DNA from: Candidatus Acetothermia bacterium | GTDB taxonomy: Bacteria > Bipolaricaulota > Bipolaricaulia > RBG-16-55-9 > JANLFV01 | Direction of reading: 5' to 3' | Assembly (NCBI GenBank): GCA_024653345.1 | Contig: JANLFV010000007.1 | Span: 1-64,000 of the forward strand | DNA length: 64,000 bases | Part shown: one piece after another, positions 36,627 through 45,061 of the stretch | Position numbering within the stretch: position 1 is the first letter of the stretch | Layout of the letters: the number at the start of each line of letters is the position of its first letter | Translations under genes and position numbers: made by a program | Notes under the pieces: generated by a model | Database searches by the model: none | The model's input: the letters and a program-made list of their open reading frames with translations, nothing else | Told to the model about the DNA's origin: nothing

Positions 36627-36647
36627 CGCGTCTGTTACCGAGACAAA

Positions 36648-37973
36648 ATGAAGATGGCACCACGGGTTAGGTTTGCTCCCTCCCCCACGGGGGCCCTCCA
36701 TGTCGGCGGGGCGAGGACGGCCCTCTTCAACTGGCTCTTTGCCCGCCATCATGGGGGCACATTCATCCTCCGGATCGAGGACACCGACCGGAGCCGCTCG
36801 ACCGAGGAGTCGATCGAGGAGATCAAGGCTGCCCTCCGTTGGCTCGGCCTGGATTGGGACGAGTATTACCGCGAGACCGAGCGGTTCCCGCTCTACCAAG
36901 AGGCCGCGGAGAGGCTCCTCGCTCAAGGGAAGGCCTACGAGCGCGAGGGGGCCTGGTGGTTCCGCGTCCCCAGGCCGGGGACGACGGTGGTCCACGACCT
37001 CCTCCTGGGGGATGTGGCTTACGACCATGGGCTGATCAAGGACTTCGTCATCCGCCGCTCCGATGGCTCCTTCACCTACAACTTCGCCTGCGCCGTGGAC
37101 GATGCTGACCTCGGAATCACGCATGTGATCCGAGCGAACGAGCACCTGAACAATACCCCAAGACAGATCCTGGTCTACCAGGCCCTAGAGTTGGAGATGC
37201 CCGAGTTCGCCCACCTCCCGATGGTCCTCTCGAAGGAAAGGACGAAGCTCTCCAAGCGCCACGGGGCCACCTCGGTCTTCGAATACCGCGATCGGGGGAT
37301 CCTCCCCGAGGCATTGATAAACTTCCTGGTCCGCCTAGGCTGGTCCTGTGGGGACCGGGAGATCTTCTCGAAGGAGGAGATGGTCGCGCTCTTCGACCTC
37401 AAGGATGTCAATGTCTCCGCCGCGGTCTTCGATGAGGAGAAGCTCCTCTGGCTCAACCAACACTACCTCAAGGCCGGAGACCCCGAGCGGCTGGGGGAGC
37501 TCCTTCGGGAGTTCCTGATGAGACAAGGAATCGTCTCCGAGGAGGAGGCTGAGGCCATACCCAAGGCGAAGCTCGCCAAGGCCATCGAGCTCTTCCGCGA
37601 GCGGAGCGAGACGCTCGTGGAGCTGGCGGAGAAGGCCCGCTTCATCTTGTCCGATCGCCTGGAATACGACCCCAAGGGGGTCGAGCGCTTCCTCACCCCG
37701 GAGAAGGGGCCGTTGCTCGAGGGGTTGCTAGAGGAGCTGGCCGGCCTGGACGAGAGCGAGTTCACGGCCCCGAGGCTCGAGGAGGCGACCCGGGCCTACC
37801 TCGCCCGGGCTGGGCATCAATTGAAGGAAATTGCTCAGACCTGCCGCGTGGCCCTCACCGGGAAGACTGAAGGGCCGGGGCTCTTCGAGACGATGGAGGT
37901 CCTCGAAAAGGCCGAAGTCCTCACCCGGCTCCGGCGGGGGCTCGAGCTGATCCGCCAAGGGCAGGGGGCTTAA
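36648..37973 (+). CDS. gltX: glutamyl-tRNA synthetase
   Basis: A 441-residue class I synthetase. HIGH-like motif [12 protein letters not shown] after RFAPSPTGA, and KLSKRHG as the KMSKS equivalent. The C-terminal anticodon domain is present and of usual length. There is no clear Shine-Dalgarno before ATG 36648 and no separate promoter after tRNA-Gln, so it is probably translated from the tRNA-Gln transcript once that is processed. glnS follows 12 nt later. Confidence 0.96.
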   Translation: MKMAPRVRFAPSPTGALHVGGARTALFNWLFARHHGGTFILRIEDTDRSRSTEESIEEIKAALRWLGLDWDEYYRETERFPLYQEAAERLLAQGKAYEREGAWWFRVPRPGTTVVHDLLLGDVAYDHGLIKDFVIRRSDGSFTYNFACAVDDADLGITHVIRANEHLNNTPRQILVYQALELEMPEFAHLPMVLSKERTKLSKRHGATSVFEYRDRGILPEALINFLVRLGWSCGDREIFSKEEMVALFDLKDVNVSAAVFDEEKLLWLNQHYLKAGDPERLGELLREFLMRQGIVSEEEAEAIPKAKLAKAIELFRERSETLVELAEKARFILSDRLEYDPKGVERFLTPEKGPLLEGLLEELAGLDESEFTAPRLEEATRAYLARAGHQLKEIAQTCRVALTGKTEGPGLFETMEVLEKAEVLTRLRRGLELIRQGQGA

Positions 37974-37984
37974 TCCGAGAAGAG

Positions 37985-39697
37985 ATGGCGACAAGGACGG
38001 GGGAGCCGCGGGACTTCATCCGCGAGATCATCATCGAAGACTTGAGGAGCGGACGGTATGAGCGTGTCCATACCCGCTTCCCGCCCGAGCCGAACGGCTA
38101 CCTCCACATCGGCCATGCCAAGAGCGTCCTCCTCAACTACTGGATTGCTAAGGAGTTCGGGGGGAAGTTCAACCTCCGCTTCGACAACACCAACCCCGAG
38201 AAGGAGAGCGCCGAGTATGTCGAGGCGATCAAGCGAGATGTCCGCTGGCTCGGGGCGGACTGGGAGGACCGCGAGTTCTACGCCTCGGACTACTTCGAGC
38301 AGCTCTATGAGTGGGCCGAATACCTGATCAAGCAGGGGAAGGCCTATGTGGACGACCTCTCCCCGGAGGAGGTGAGCGAATACCGCGGGAAGGCCATCAT
38401 TAAAGGGGACGAAGTCCTTACCCCTCCGGGGAAGGAGAGCCCCTACCGGAACCGCTCGGTGGAGGAGAACCTCGACCTCTTCCGGAGGATGCGGGCCGGG
38501 GAGTTCCCCGAGGGCTCGAAGACCCTCCGGGCCAAGATCGACATGAGCCACCCGAACCTGAACATGCGTGATCCCGTGATGTATCGGATCATCTATGCCT
38601 CCCACCACCGGACCGGGAGCAAGTGGTGCCTCTACCCCACCTACGACTGGGCCCACGGCCAGTCGGACGCCATCGAGGGGATCACCCACAGCATCTGCAC
38701 GAGGGAGTTCGAGGTCCACCGGCCGCTGTATGAATGGTTCCTCGGGAACCTCCCCGTCCCCCACAAGCCGCGGCAGATCGAGTTCGCCCGGCTCAACCTG
38801 ACCTACACCGTGATGAGCAAGCGGCTCCTCCTCCGCCTGGTCCAGGAGGGCCATGTCAAAGGCTGGGATGATCCCCGGCTGCCGACCCTCGCGGGGATGC
38901 GCCGCCGGGGCTATACCCCCGAGGCGATCCAGGAGTTCATCCGGCGGGTCGGGGTCTCCAAGACCGAGAGCATCGTCGAGTATGAACTCCTCGAGCACTG
39001 CGTCCGTGATGATTTGAATAAGCGGGCCCCGCGGAGGATGGCGGTCCTCGAGCCCCTCCGGGTCGTGATCACCAACTACCCCGACGGCCAGGTCGAGTGG
39101 TTTGAGGCCCTGAATAACCCGGAGGACCCCTCGGCCGGGACGAGGAAGGTCCCATTCTCTAAGGTCATCTATATCGAGCGAGAGGACTTCATGGAGGAGC
39201 CGCCGCCGGAGTTCTTCCGCCTCGCGCCCGGGCGGGAAGTGAGGCTCCGCTATGCCTACTTCATCAGGTGCGATGAGGTCATAAAGGACAAGGACGGGAA
39301 GATCGTCGAGCTCCGCTGCACCTACGACCCGGCCACCCGCGGGGGGGAGGCCCCCGACGGGCGCAAAGTTAAGGCCACCTTGCACTGGGTCTCGGCGGCC
39401 CACGCCATCGAAGCCGAGGTCCGATTGTATGATCGGCTCTTCACCAAGCCGGACCCGCTCGATGTCCCTGAAGGGCACGACTGGCTCGAGAACCTCAATC
39501 CGAACTCCTTGGTCGTCCTCCAAGGCTGCAAGCTCGAGCCGAGCCTGGAGGGAGCCGAGCCGGGCGAGCGGTTCCAGTTCGAGAGGAAGGGCTACTTCTG
39601 CGTCGACCCCGATTCCAGGCCAGGGAGGCTGGTCTTCAACCGGACCGCCACCTTGCGGGACACCTGGCAGAAGATCAAGCGGAAGCAGGGTAAATGA
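37985..39697 (+). CDS. glnS: glutaminyl-tRNA synthetase
   Basis: A 570-residue class I synthetase of the GlnRS type. [17 protein letters not shown]-like opening ([18 protein letters not shown]), VMSKR as the KMSKS loop, and the eukaryote-like two-barrel C-terminal domain ([14 protein letters not shown] onward). Many bacteria lack GlnRS and use GatCAB amidation, so its presence beside gltX and tRNA-Gln shows direct charging. Length is normal for the family. It ends about 165 nt before the mini-gene at 39962. Confidence 0.96.
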   Translation: MATRTGEPRDFIREIIIEDLRSGRYERVHTRFPPEPNGYLHIGHAKSVLLNYWIAKEFGGKFNLRFDNTNPEKESAEYVEAIKRDVRWLGADWEDREFYASDYFEQLYEWAEYLIKQGKAYVDDLSPEEVSEYRGKAIIKGDEVLTPPGKESPYRNRSVEENLDLFRRMRAGEFPEGSKTLRAKIDMSHPNLNMRDPVMYRIIYASHHRTGSKWCLYPTYDWAHGQSDAIEGITHSICTREFEVHRPLYEWFLGNLPVPHKPRQIEFARLNLTYTVMSKRLLLRLVQEGHVKGWDDPRLPTLAGMRRRGYTPEAIQEFIRRVGVSKTESIVEYELLEHCVRDDLNKRAPRRMAVLEPLRVVITNYPDGQVEWFEALNNPEDPSAGTRKVPFSKVIYIEREDFMEEPPPEFFRLAPGREVRLRYAYFIRCDEVIKDKDGKIVELRCTYDPATRGGEAPDGRKVKATLHWVSAAHAIEAEVRLYDRLFTKPDPLDVPEGHDWLENLNPNSLVVLQGCKLEPSLEGAEPGERFQFERKGYFCVDPDSRPGRLVFNRTATLRDTWQKIKRKQGK

Positions 39698-39863
39698 CAG
39701 GCCCATCAACGCCCTCCTCTTCCAGAGCGCCTGGCGGAGCTCAGTCCCTCAGCGAGAGATTCGTTTGGGGCTGACGCGGGCGACATTGGTCGGGGCTGGA
39801 AGACCCTCATTGTCGGCTAGCTCGCCTCCGCGTGCCCTCAAGCTAGATCTTGCCACCCGACCC

Positions 39864-39889
39864 TTGACGCCGGGAAGGAGCGGTATAAT
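39864..39889 (+). promoter_or_regulatory. promoter for the 18-codon mini-gene, copy 1
   Basis: Perfect TATAAT (39884-39889). The only good -35, TTGACG (39864-39869), is just 14 nt away, which is short. A 9-bp hairpin (39903-39911 with 39930-39938) lies in the leader. Confidence 0.5.
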
Positions 39890-39902
39890 CCTCCCTGCCC
39901 AT

Positions 39903-39938
39903 GTAGGTAGGTGCGAACGTGGCAACACTCCTACCTAC
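39903..39938 (+). promoter_or_regulatory. leader hairpin before mini-gene 1
   Basis: GTAGGTAGG pairs with CCTACCTAC around an 18-nt loop, 24 nt before the start codon. It could control translation or stabilise the short mRNA. Confidence 0.55.
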
Positions 39939-39961
39939 CTCTGCCAGAGGAGGTGAGGGCG

Positions 39962-40018
39962 ATGCTTCTGAAGAAGGGACCGAAGAAGCCGGAGACTCCA
40001 AAGAAGCCGGGCAAGTAG
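39962..40018 (+). CDS. 18-residue lysine-rich mini-protein, copy 1
   Basis: Encodes MLLKKGPKKPETPKKPGK. The ribosome site GGAGGTGAG ends 5 nt before the ATG. A paralogous gene at 46319-46375 has the same length, the same MLLKK opening and almost the same ribosome site (GGAGGTGAG, then CGATGCT). Eight of 18 residues are Lys, Pro being the other main one. The gene has a TATAAT box and a strong hairpin after it. It is too small for standard gene finders. Function is unknown; nucleic-acid or ribosome binding is a guess from charge. Confidence 0.65.
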   Translation: MLLKKGPKKPETPKKPGK

Positions 40019-40046
40019 CAGCTAGCGAGCTCGAGAAGCAGCTGAA

Positions 40047-40073
40047 GGGGCCGGGACTGACAGTCCCGGCCCC
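40047..40073 (+). terminator. terminator hairpin after mini-gene 1
   Basis: A perfect 12-bp stem (GGGGCCGGGACT with AGTCCCGGCCCC) and GAC loop, 28 nt after the stop. No T-run follows. Confidence 0.75.
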
Positions 40074-40321
40074 GCTCTTCAGGCAAGAACTGATGAAGCT
40101 AGGACGAGGGCAAAGTGCCCGGTCTTGGCTCATGGGACTATCTCGATGAGCGACCCGAGCTCGGCGATCAGCTCGAATTCTCGGCGTGGCTAGTTGCTAA
40201 GGGTAGCCTCCTCGCTCAGGCACGTCCTCTCCTCTGCAGGATGCCATCAAGAGGAAGGCAATAATCGCTGGCGGGCAGGGACCATGCAAGCTGAGGGTGA
40301 GGCCTTGGCCCGACCGCTAGC
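40074..40321. other. intergenic stretch without a recognised gene
   Basis: About 250 nt between mini-gene 1 and mutM. I see short inverted pieces (GGCAAAGTGCCC near 40110) but no convincing gene or RNA. Confidence 0.4.
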
Positions 40322-41179
40322 TCAGATGAGGAGGTCTTCCATCCCCAGATCGTGCTTCGCTGGGGCCTTGAGCGGCTGGCACTTGGGGCAGAAGAAGGTC
40401 CCCCGCCCGGCCTCCATCTCCTCCACCGGCGTCCCACAGCGCTCGCAGGGCTGGCCTGCCCTCCCGTAGACCTTGAGAAAGGCCTGGAACTCACCCTTGG
40501 TTCCGTCGATATCAAGGAAGTGGCCGGCCGAGCTCCCGCGGTGAGCGATCGCCTCCTCCATAATCTTCTGGATCTCGTCGAAGAGGCAACGGGCCTCGCT
40601 CAGCGTCAGCTCGTTCGCCAACTGCCGCGGATGGACCCGGCAGCGGTAGAGGACCTCGCTGGCATAGATGTTCCCCACGCCGGCGATCTTCGCCTGGTCT
40701 AAGAGGAGCCGCTTGATCTCTTGATTCGTGCGCATCAGCTTCTCGAACCTTCCCCAAGTATAGTTGGGAGTGAACGGCTCCAGGCCGAGCTTGGCGAGGC
40801 TGGGGAGGCGCTCCACTTGCTCGGTCGGCGCGAGGAAGAGCCGACCGGAGCCTCTGGCGTCCTCGAGGTAGAGTCTCTTCCCATCGGCGAAGTGGAGGAC
40901 GAGACTGATGGCCCTTGCGTCCTGTTCCTTGAGTAGGAAGAGCTCCTCCAGCCCGAGGTGGAAGACGAGGGAGTAATGGCTATCGAGGTCGAAGATGAGG
41001 TGTTTTCCGCGCCGCCTGATCCCCAGGATCTTGGCCCCGACGGTCCGCGCCTCCAGCTCCTTCAGGCTGAGCCCTTGCAGCAATGAGGGCCGGCGGACTT
41101 CGACCCCGGCGATCTCCTTCCCGAGCACCTCTCGCTCCAGGCTCCGCTTGATCGTCTCTACCTCAGGCAGCTCCGGCAT
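40322..41179 (-). CDS. mutM: formamidopyrimidine-DNA glycosylase
   Basis: A 285-residue base-excision repair enzyme that removes 8-oxoguanine. ATG 41179 gives the mandatory N-terminus MPELPEVETIKRSLE, where Pro2 is the nucleophile and Glu3 the catalytic acid; GGAGGTG precedes it. The H2TH region (QAKIAGVGNIYASEVLYRC) and the C-terminal zinc finger (CERCGTPV..FFCPKCQ) are intact. It is transcribed away from tRNA-Ile and shares that intergenic space. Confidence 0.96.
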   Translation of the reverse strand: MPELPEVETIKRSLEREVLGKEIAGVEVRRPSLLQGLSLKELEARTVGAKILGIRRRGKHLIFDLDSHYSLVFHLGLEELFLLKEQDARAISLVLHFADGKRLYLEDARGSGRLFLAPTEQVERLPSLAKLGLEPFTPNYTWGRFEKLMRTNQEIKRLLLDQAKIAGVGNIYASEVLYRCRVHPRQLANELTLSEARCLFDEIQKIMEEAIAHRGSSAGHFLDIDGTKGEFQAFLKVYGRAGQPCERCGTPVEEMEAGRGTFFCPKCQPLKAPAKHDLGMEDLLI

Positions 41180-41197
41180 CAGCACCTCCGGCCTCGC

Positions 41198-41226
41198 TTG
41201 ACTCTTTCCGGGTGGGATGATATCAT
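41198..41226 (+). promoter_or_regulatory. promoter of the tRNA-Ile/tRNA-Ala pair
   Basis: TTGACT (41198-41203), 17 nt, TATCAT (41221-41226), 12 nt before tRNA-Ile. Confidence 0.65.
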
Positions 41227-41238
41227 ATCACGGCGAAC

Positions 41239-41310
41239 GGGTCTATAGCTCAGGGGCAGAGCGCTCGCCTGATAAGCGAGAGGTCGGTGGTTCGATTCCA
41301 CCTAGACCCA
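41239..41310 (+). tRNA. tRNA-Ile(GAT)
   Basis: Acceptor GGGTCTA/TAGACCC; anticodon stem CTCGC/GCGAG around CTGATAA, anticodon GAT. The 3' CCA is not encoded (the sequence continues ACAGG), unlike the other tRNAs here. The Ile-Ala order is that of rRNA spacers, but no rRNA is near. Confidence 0.93.
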
Positions 41311-41342
41311 CAGGCTCGAAAGGCTCTAGTTCGCATCTGCAG

Positions 41343-41418
41343 GGGGACGTAGCTCAATTGGGAGAGCGCCTGCCTTGCACGCAGGAGGTTGGCGGTTCGA
41401 ATCCGCTCGTCTCCACCA
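41343..41418 (+). tRNA. tRNA-Ala(TGC)
   Basis: Acceptor GGGGACG/CGTCTCC (one G-U), anticodon loop CTTGCAC giving TGC, CCA encoded. It ends at the base before the last base of the opposite-strand cohesin-like gene. Confidence 0.93.
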
Positions 41419-42414
41419 CTACGATCCTACCGGACTCCCTTCGATCCACAGCTCGATCAGCACAGAGATCTCCTCATCCGCGATCACCTGGCCGGTGCCG
41501 GGGACTTCCGCACCTTCGATCCAGAGCTCGATGGCCCAGATGATGTCCTCGTCCTCGATCATTTGGGGATCGCCGGAGTGGGCCGCGACGGCGGCGGGAA
41601 TGGTCCTGACCGGCTGGACTTCCCTATAGGTGAAGCTCCAGTCGATCGTGGCGAGGTGGCCTTCCTGATCGGCGGCGGTCACCCGGACGGTGATCTCCCC
41701 GGCTGCCAGGCTGATCCCGGCCACGGCCAGATCGATGGAAAAGGTCGTCCCGTCCCAACTTGCACCCGGGCTGCCCCTGGCAAAGCTGTGGCTGCCGGAG
41801 CTATCCTCGACTCGCATCTGGATCTCGTCCGGATTGACCCCGCCGCCTACATCGCTGATCTCGATGGAGATGGTCGGCTGAGAGTCCTCAATGACGGCAT
41901 TGACTCGGGGTTGAGGATTGGAGAAGACCGGAGGCCGATCAGGGCCCCCGGTGACCGTGAGGCTCCCGTCGCGAGCGCGGACCTCGATCGGCGCGCCGCC
42001 ATCGTCCTTCAGCTGATTGACCTGGAGCGCGATCCCGCTGCTCCCGGCCGCCTTGCCCCTGAGAACCAGCTCGGCGAGCTCGACATTCGCTGCGCCACTC
42101 TGAACGGCGTCCCCGCTGTCATTGGCCAAGAGGGTGACTGAGCTCCGGTCAGGGGCGATGGTGAAGACCCCGGTGGCCTCGAACGGCTCAGGCCAAAGGA
42201 CATTCTCGATCTCGCCAATGGCCCCGTTGACCAAGGTGACGGTGATGGCGAAGCTGGCCAGCCCGGTGGGTGCACTGTCCAGGGTCAGCGGGACCGAGAC
42301 GGTCGAGTCGATCGCCACGCTCGCGGTCTGAACGGAGATCGTCTGCCCCAGCGTTGCCTGAGCGCTGCCGCAGAGCACGAGGACTGACACCAATCCAAAG
42401 AGCAGCCTCTTCAT
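41419..42414 (-). CDS. exported cohesin-like protein with dockerin-like C-terminus
   Basis: About 331 residues with a signal peptide (LLFGLVSVLVLCGSAQATLGQ). Residues ~27-160 resemble a cohesin domain (SVPLTLDSAPTGLASFAITVTL, then VTLLANDSGD and LAELVLRGKAAGSSGIAL). A beta-sandwich domain follows (DRPPVFSNPQPRVNAVI..). The last ~45 residues hold two copies of an IxxAIELWIEG / ISVLIELWIEG motif spaced like the twin repeats of dockerins, though without the classical calcium loop. ATG 42414 follows GAGAGGT; TATAAT is at 42495-42490. Likely a surface assembly protein. Confidence 0.75.
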   Translation of the reverse strand: MKRLLFGLVSVLVLCGSAQATLGQTISVQTASVAIDSTVSVPLTLDSAPTGLASFAITVTLVNGAIGEIENVLWPEPFEATGVFTIAPDRSSVTLLANDSGDAVQSGAANVELAELVLRGKAAGSSGIALQVNQLKDDGGAPIEVRARDGSLTVTGGPDRPPVFSNPQPRVNAVIEDSQPTISIEISDVGGGVNPDEIQMRVEDSSGSHSFARGSPGASWDGTTFSIDLAVAGISLAAGEITVRVTAADQEGHLATIDWSFTYREVQPVRTIPAAVAAHSGDPQMIEDEDIIWAIELWIEGAEVPGTGQVIADEEISVLIELWIEGSPVGS

Positions 42415-42551
42415 ACCTCTCACCACCTCAAGAGATTCAAGGTTCCATTGGTGCTAGCTTTGCTCTCTAATCTCCCGCCCTTCGGCCCCATTATACACCC
42501 TACCTCCTGGCAGTCCAGTCTCGAGTGGTCCGTGATAAAGAGACCGGCTCG

Positions 42552-43826
42552 TCATTTGAGCACATCAGCCCCCACATAGTCTCGCAGCGGCTCGGGGAGG
42601 ACCACCGAGCCGTCGGGCTGCTGGTTGTTCTCCAGGATCGCCGCGAAGAGGCGCGAGGTCGCGACGCCCGAGCCGTTGAGCATGTGGACGAACTCCGGCT
42701 TCGCGCCGGGCTCGGGGCGGTAGCGGATGTTCCCCCGCCGGGCTTGGTAGTCCTCGCAGTTGCTGCAGGACGAGACCTCGTAATACTTGCCTTGTGACGG
42801 GAGCCAGACCTCGAGGTCGACCGTCTTCGCTGCCTGTTGGGCCAGATCGCAGGTCGGGAGGAGTGTGACCCGGTAGTGGAGGTCGAGCTCCTTCAGGATG
42901 TCCTCGGCATCCCTGATCAGTTGCTCCAGCGCCTCGTAGGACTCCTCAGGCTTGCTGAGCCAGAAGAGCTCGACCTTGTTGAACTGATGGACTCGGATCA
43001 GCCCCCGCTCCTCTTCCCCCGCTGCCCCGGCCTCGCGCCGGAAGCAGGTGGTGAAGGCCGCATACTTCTTCGGCAACTCCTCGGCCTGGAGGATCTCCCC
43101 GCGATGGATGTTCGCCAAGAGGACCTCGGCCGTGGGGTTCAAGTAGAGCCCGTCCCGCTCGCAGAAGTAGAGGTCCTCCTGGAACTTCGGGAGTTGGGAG
43201 GAGACGAAGAGGCTCTCCTCGTTCCCCAGGAACGGCGGGAAGATCGGCTCGTAGCCGTTCTCCTCCGCCTGGTAGCGGAGCATGAACTGGACGAGCCCGA
43301 GCTCCAAGAGCGCTCCCCGACCGCGATACAAGGGGAATCGTGCGCCGGCGATCTGGGCCCCGCGGGGAAGATCGAGGAGCCCTAGGGCCTCGCCGAGGGC
43401 GATGTGGCTCCTCACGGGGAAGGAGAAGCTCGGCTTCTCCTTATGCTCCCGCAGGACGACCTTGTCGCCCTTCTTCGCGGAGACGGGGACGGATCGATGG
43501 GGGAGGTTCGGCAGGCGGATGAGCAGCTCTCGCAGCTCCTGCTCAGCCTGACCGAGGTGTTCGTCCAGCGCCCTGATCTGCTCCGCGAGCCGGGCCATCT
43601 CGGCCTTGAGAAGGCGAGCCTCCTCCTCCCGGCCGGTGGCGAGGAGTCGCCCGATCTCCTTCGAGCCCTCGTTCCGCCGGGCCTTCAGCTCCTCGGCCTC
43701 GCGGATGATCGCCCGCCGCTGCTCGTCAAGCTCCAGGAGGCGAGCGAGGCTGATCTCCTCCCCGCGGGTCCGCAGCCGACGCGCGACCTCTTCAGGATTC
43801 TCTCGGATCAGCTTCAGATCGAGCAC
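42552..43826 (-). CDS. serS: seryl-tRNA synthetase
   Basis: A 424-residue class II synthetase. The N-terminal coiled-coil arm (LDLKLIRENPEEVARRL, then EELKARRNEGSKEIGRLL) binds the long variable arm of tRNA-Ser. Motif 2 is TTCFRREAGAAGEEERGLIRVHQF and motif 3 NGSGVATSRLFAAILEN. GTG 43826 is chosen because GGAGGTGAG precedes it and it removes an unconserved N-terminal extension in the longer frame to 43922. It follows rnhB by 5 nt. Confidence 0.95.
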   Translation of the reverse strand: MLDLKLIRENPEEVARRLRTRGEEISLARLLELDEQRRAIIREAEELKARRNEGSKEIGRLLATGREEEARLLKAEMARLAEQIRALDEHLGQAEQELRELLIRLPNLPHRSVPVSAKKGDKVVLREHKEKPSFSFPVRSHIALGEALGLLDLPRGAQIAGARFPLYRGRGALLELGLVQFMLRYQAEENGYEPIFPPFLGNEESLFVSSQLPKFQEDLYFCERDGLYLNPTAEVLLANIHRGEILQAEELPKKYAAFTTCFRREAGAAGEEERGLIRVHQFNKVELFWLSKPEESYEALEQLIRDAEDILKELDLHYRVTLLPTCDLAQQAAKTVDLEVWLPSQGKYYEVSSCSNCEDYQARRGNIRYRPEPGAKPEFVHMLNGSGVATSRLFAAILENNQQPDGSVVLPEPLRDYVGADVLK

Positions 43827-43831
43827 CGGCC

Positions 43832-44455
43832 TCACCTCCTCCAGCCGACTTGCAGTAGGTCTCTCACGGTCTTCCAATTGGCGCGCGCGCAGGGCGGGAG
43901 TCGGCCGTGCTCTAGATACCAACTCCTCAGGAACTCCCGCGTCCGGCGCTCGCTGGGATAGCCCCAGCCGAAGTCCCCGTATGCCCGGCGCAGTGCGAGG
44001 ATCGCCCGGTCGCGCTCGACCTTGGCGATGATCGACGCCGCACTGACGACCGGATAGCGCTGATCGGCATGGTTCTCCCCCGTCAGGGCTATATGCCGGC
44101 CGATCAGCCGTTGCAGCTTGCGGCAGTAGTCGGCAACTCCCCGAGGATGGGTCGGGACATCGAGATAGACGAGATCGGGTCGGAGTTGGGCGATCAGCTC
44201 GGCACTGGCCTCGAGCTCCACCAGATTGAGGTTCTTCTGCAACTGCTCAGGCGGGATGGAGACGGAGCGGCACTGGGCGAGCCCAGCGATCTGGAGGGCG
44301 AGCTCGGCACGCCGCTCACGCGAGAGGGCCTTGGAGTCGCGGACACCCAAGCTCTTGAGGCGCGGCTCATCTTGGCCGGAGATGAGCACGCCTGCCACGA
44401 CCAGCGGCCCGAGGACCGGCCCCCTTCCGGCCTCATCGATCCCCAGGATTCTCAT
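43832..44455 (-). CDS. rnhB: ribonuclease HII
   Basis: A 207-residue enzyme cutting RNA in RNA-DNA hybrids, including single ribonucleotides in DNA. Catalytic residues appear in LGIDEAGRGPVLGPLV (Asp-Glu), the YLDVPTHPRG Asp and VVSAASIIAKVERDR (Ser-Ile-x-Ala-Lys). Its ATG overlaps the DUF2905 stop. Part of acpP-DUF2905-rnhB-serS. Confidence 0.95.
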   Translation of the reverse strand: MRILGIDEAGRGPVLGPLVVAGVLISGQDEPRLKSLGVRDSKALSRERRAELALQIAGLAQCRSVSIPPEQLQKNLNLVELEASAELIAQLRPDLVYLDVPTHPRGVADYCRKLQRLIGRHIALTGENHADQRYPVVSAASIIAKVERDRAILALRRAYGDFGWGYPSERRTREFLRSWYLEHGRLPPCARANWKTVRDLLQVGWRR

Positions 44456-44688
44456 CGGAGGAGGCGCGCAAGGAGGGTGAAGAGGAGGGAGAGGAGCAGG
44501 CTGAGCAGGAGGGATGTTCCCAGGGGGATGTAGACCCGGCCGCGCTGGCCGATCGGGATCTGGAAGTCGCCGGGGAGCCGGCCGAGCCAGGCGAGGCCCC
44601 TGGGGTAGAGGAGGAGGAAGAGGCCGGCGATAAGGGCCAGGCCACCGAGGATCAAGAGAAGGCCGCCGATCGCCCGGGGGTCCATCAT
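44452..44688 (-). CDS. DUF2905 small membrane protein
   Basis: A 78-residue protein with two membrane helices flanking GLAWLGRLPGDFQIPIG, the hallmark of the DUF2905 family. Function unknown. It lies between acpP and rnhB and overlaps the latter by 4 nt. Confidence 0.88.
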   Translation of the reverse strand: MMDPRAIGGLLLILGGLALIAGLFLLLYPRGLAWLGRLPGDFQIPIGQRGRVYIPLGTSLLLSLLLSLLFTLLARLLR

Positions 44689-44698
44689 CGGGCGAGGA

Positions 44699-44956
44699 TC
44701 AGGGCTCCTCCTTCTGGCCGACCAGGGTCTTGATGTATTCGATGGCCTCCCCGACAGTGGTGATCTTCTCCGCGTCCTCGTCGGGGATCTGGATCCCGAA
44801 CTCCTCCTCCAGCTCCATGATCATCTCCACCACATCGAGGGAATCGGCCCCCAGGTCTTCGATGAAGGTCGCCTTCTCCGTGATCTCGCTCGCATCGACC
44901 ATCAACTGCTCCTCGATGATCTTTCTCACCCTCTCAGCGATCCCGTCCTCAACCAT
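44699..44956 (-). CDS. acpP: acyl carrier protein
   Basis: An 85-residue acidic protein carrying growing acyl chains on phosphopantetheine attached to Ser in [30 protein letters not shown] ribosome site precedes the ATG. It is the first gene after plsX in the same direction; plsX-acpP is a common lipid-synthesis pairing, although 105 nt separate them. Confidence 0.96.
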   Translation of the reverse strand: MVEDGIAERVRKIIEEQLMVDASEITEKATFIEDLGADSLDVVEMIMELEEEFGIQIPDEDAEKITTVGEAIEYIKTLVGQKEEP

Positions 44957-45061
44957 CTCTCCTACCTCCTCCGCTCCTGGCTTTCGGCACCCTTTATAAC
45001 TGATCGCTGTCTCATGGTCAAGGGAAGGCTGAGAGCCAGCGGGCTTCCCGGGAGGCGAGGC

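Noticed and set aside
37970-39709. A 579-codon open frame antisense to glnS, and similar long antisense frames (for example 31736-33151 and 3300-4565)
   Set aside because: They mirror clear genes in GC-rich DNA, have no family motifs or ribosome sites, and are made of codon shadows.
39919-40149. A 76-codon frame overlapping mini-gene 1 (GTG start)
   Set aside because: No ribosome site, it runs through the leader and terminator hairpins, and the mini-gene frame has the strong Shine-Dalgarno and a paralogue.
40074-40321. A small RNA or gene in the gap before mutM
   Set aside because: Only short, weak inverted repeats and no promoter-terminator pair were visible.
41239-41418. tRNA-Ile/tRNA-Ala as part of an rRNA operon
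   Set aside because: No 16S or 23S sequence is present on either side; they are a stand-alone pair with their own promoter.
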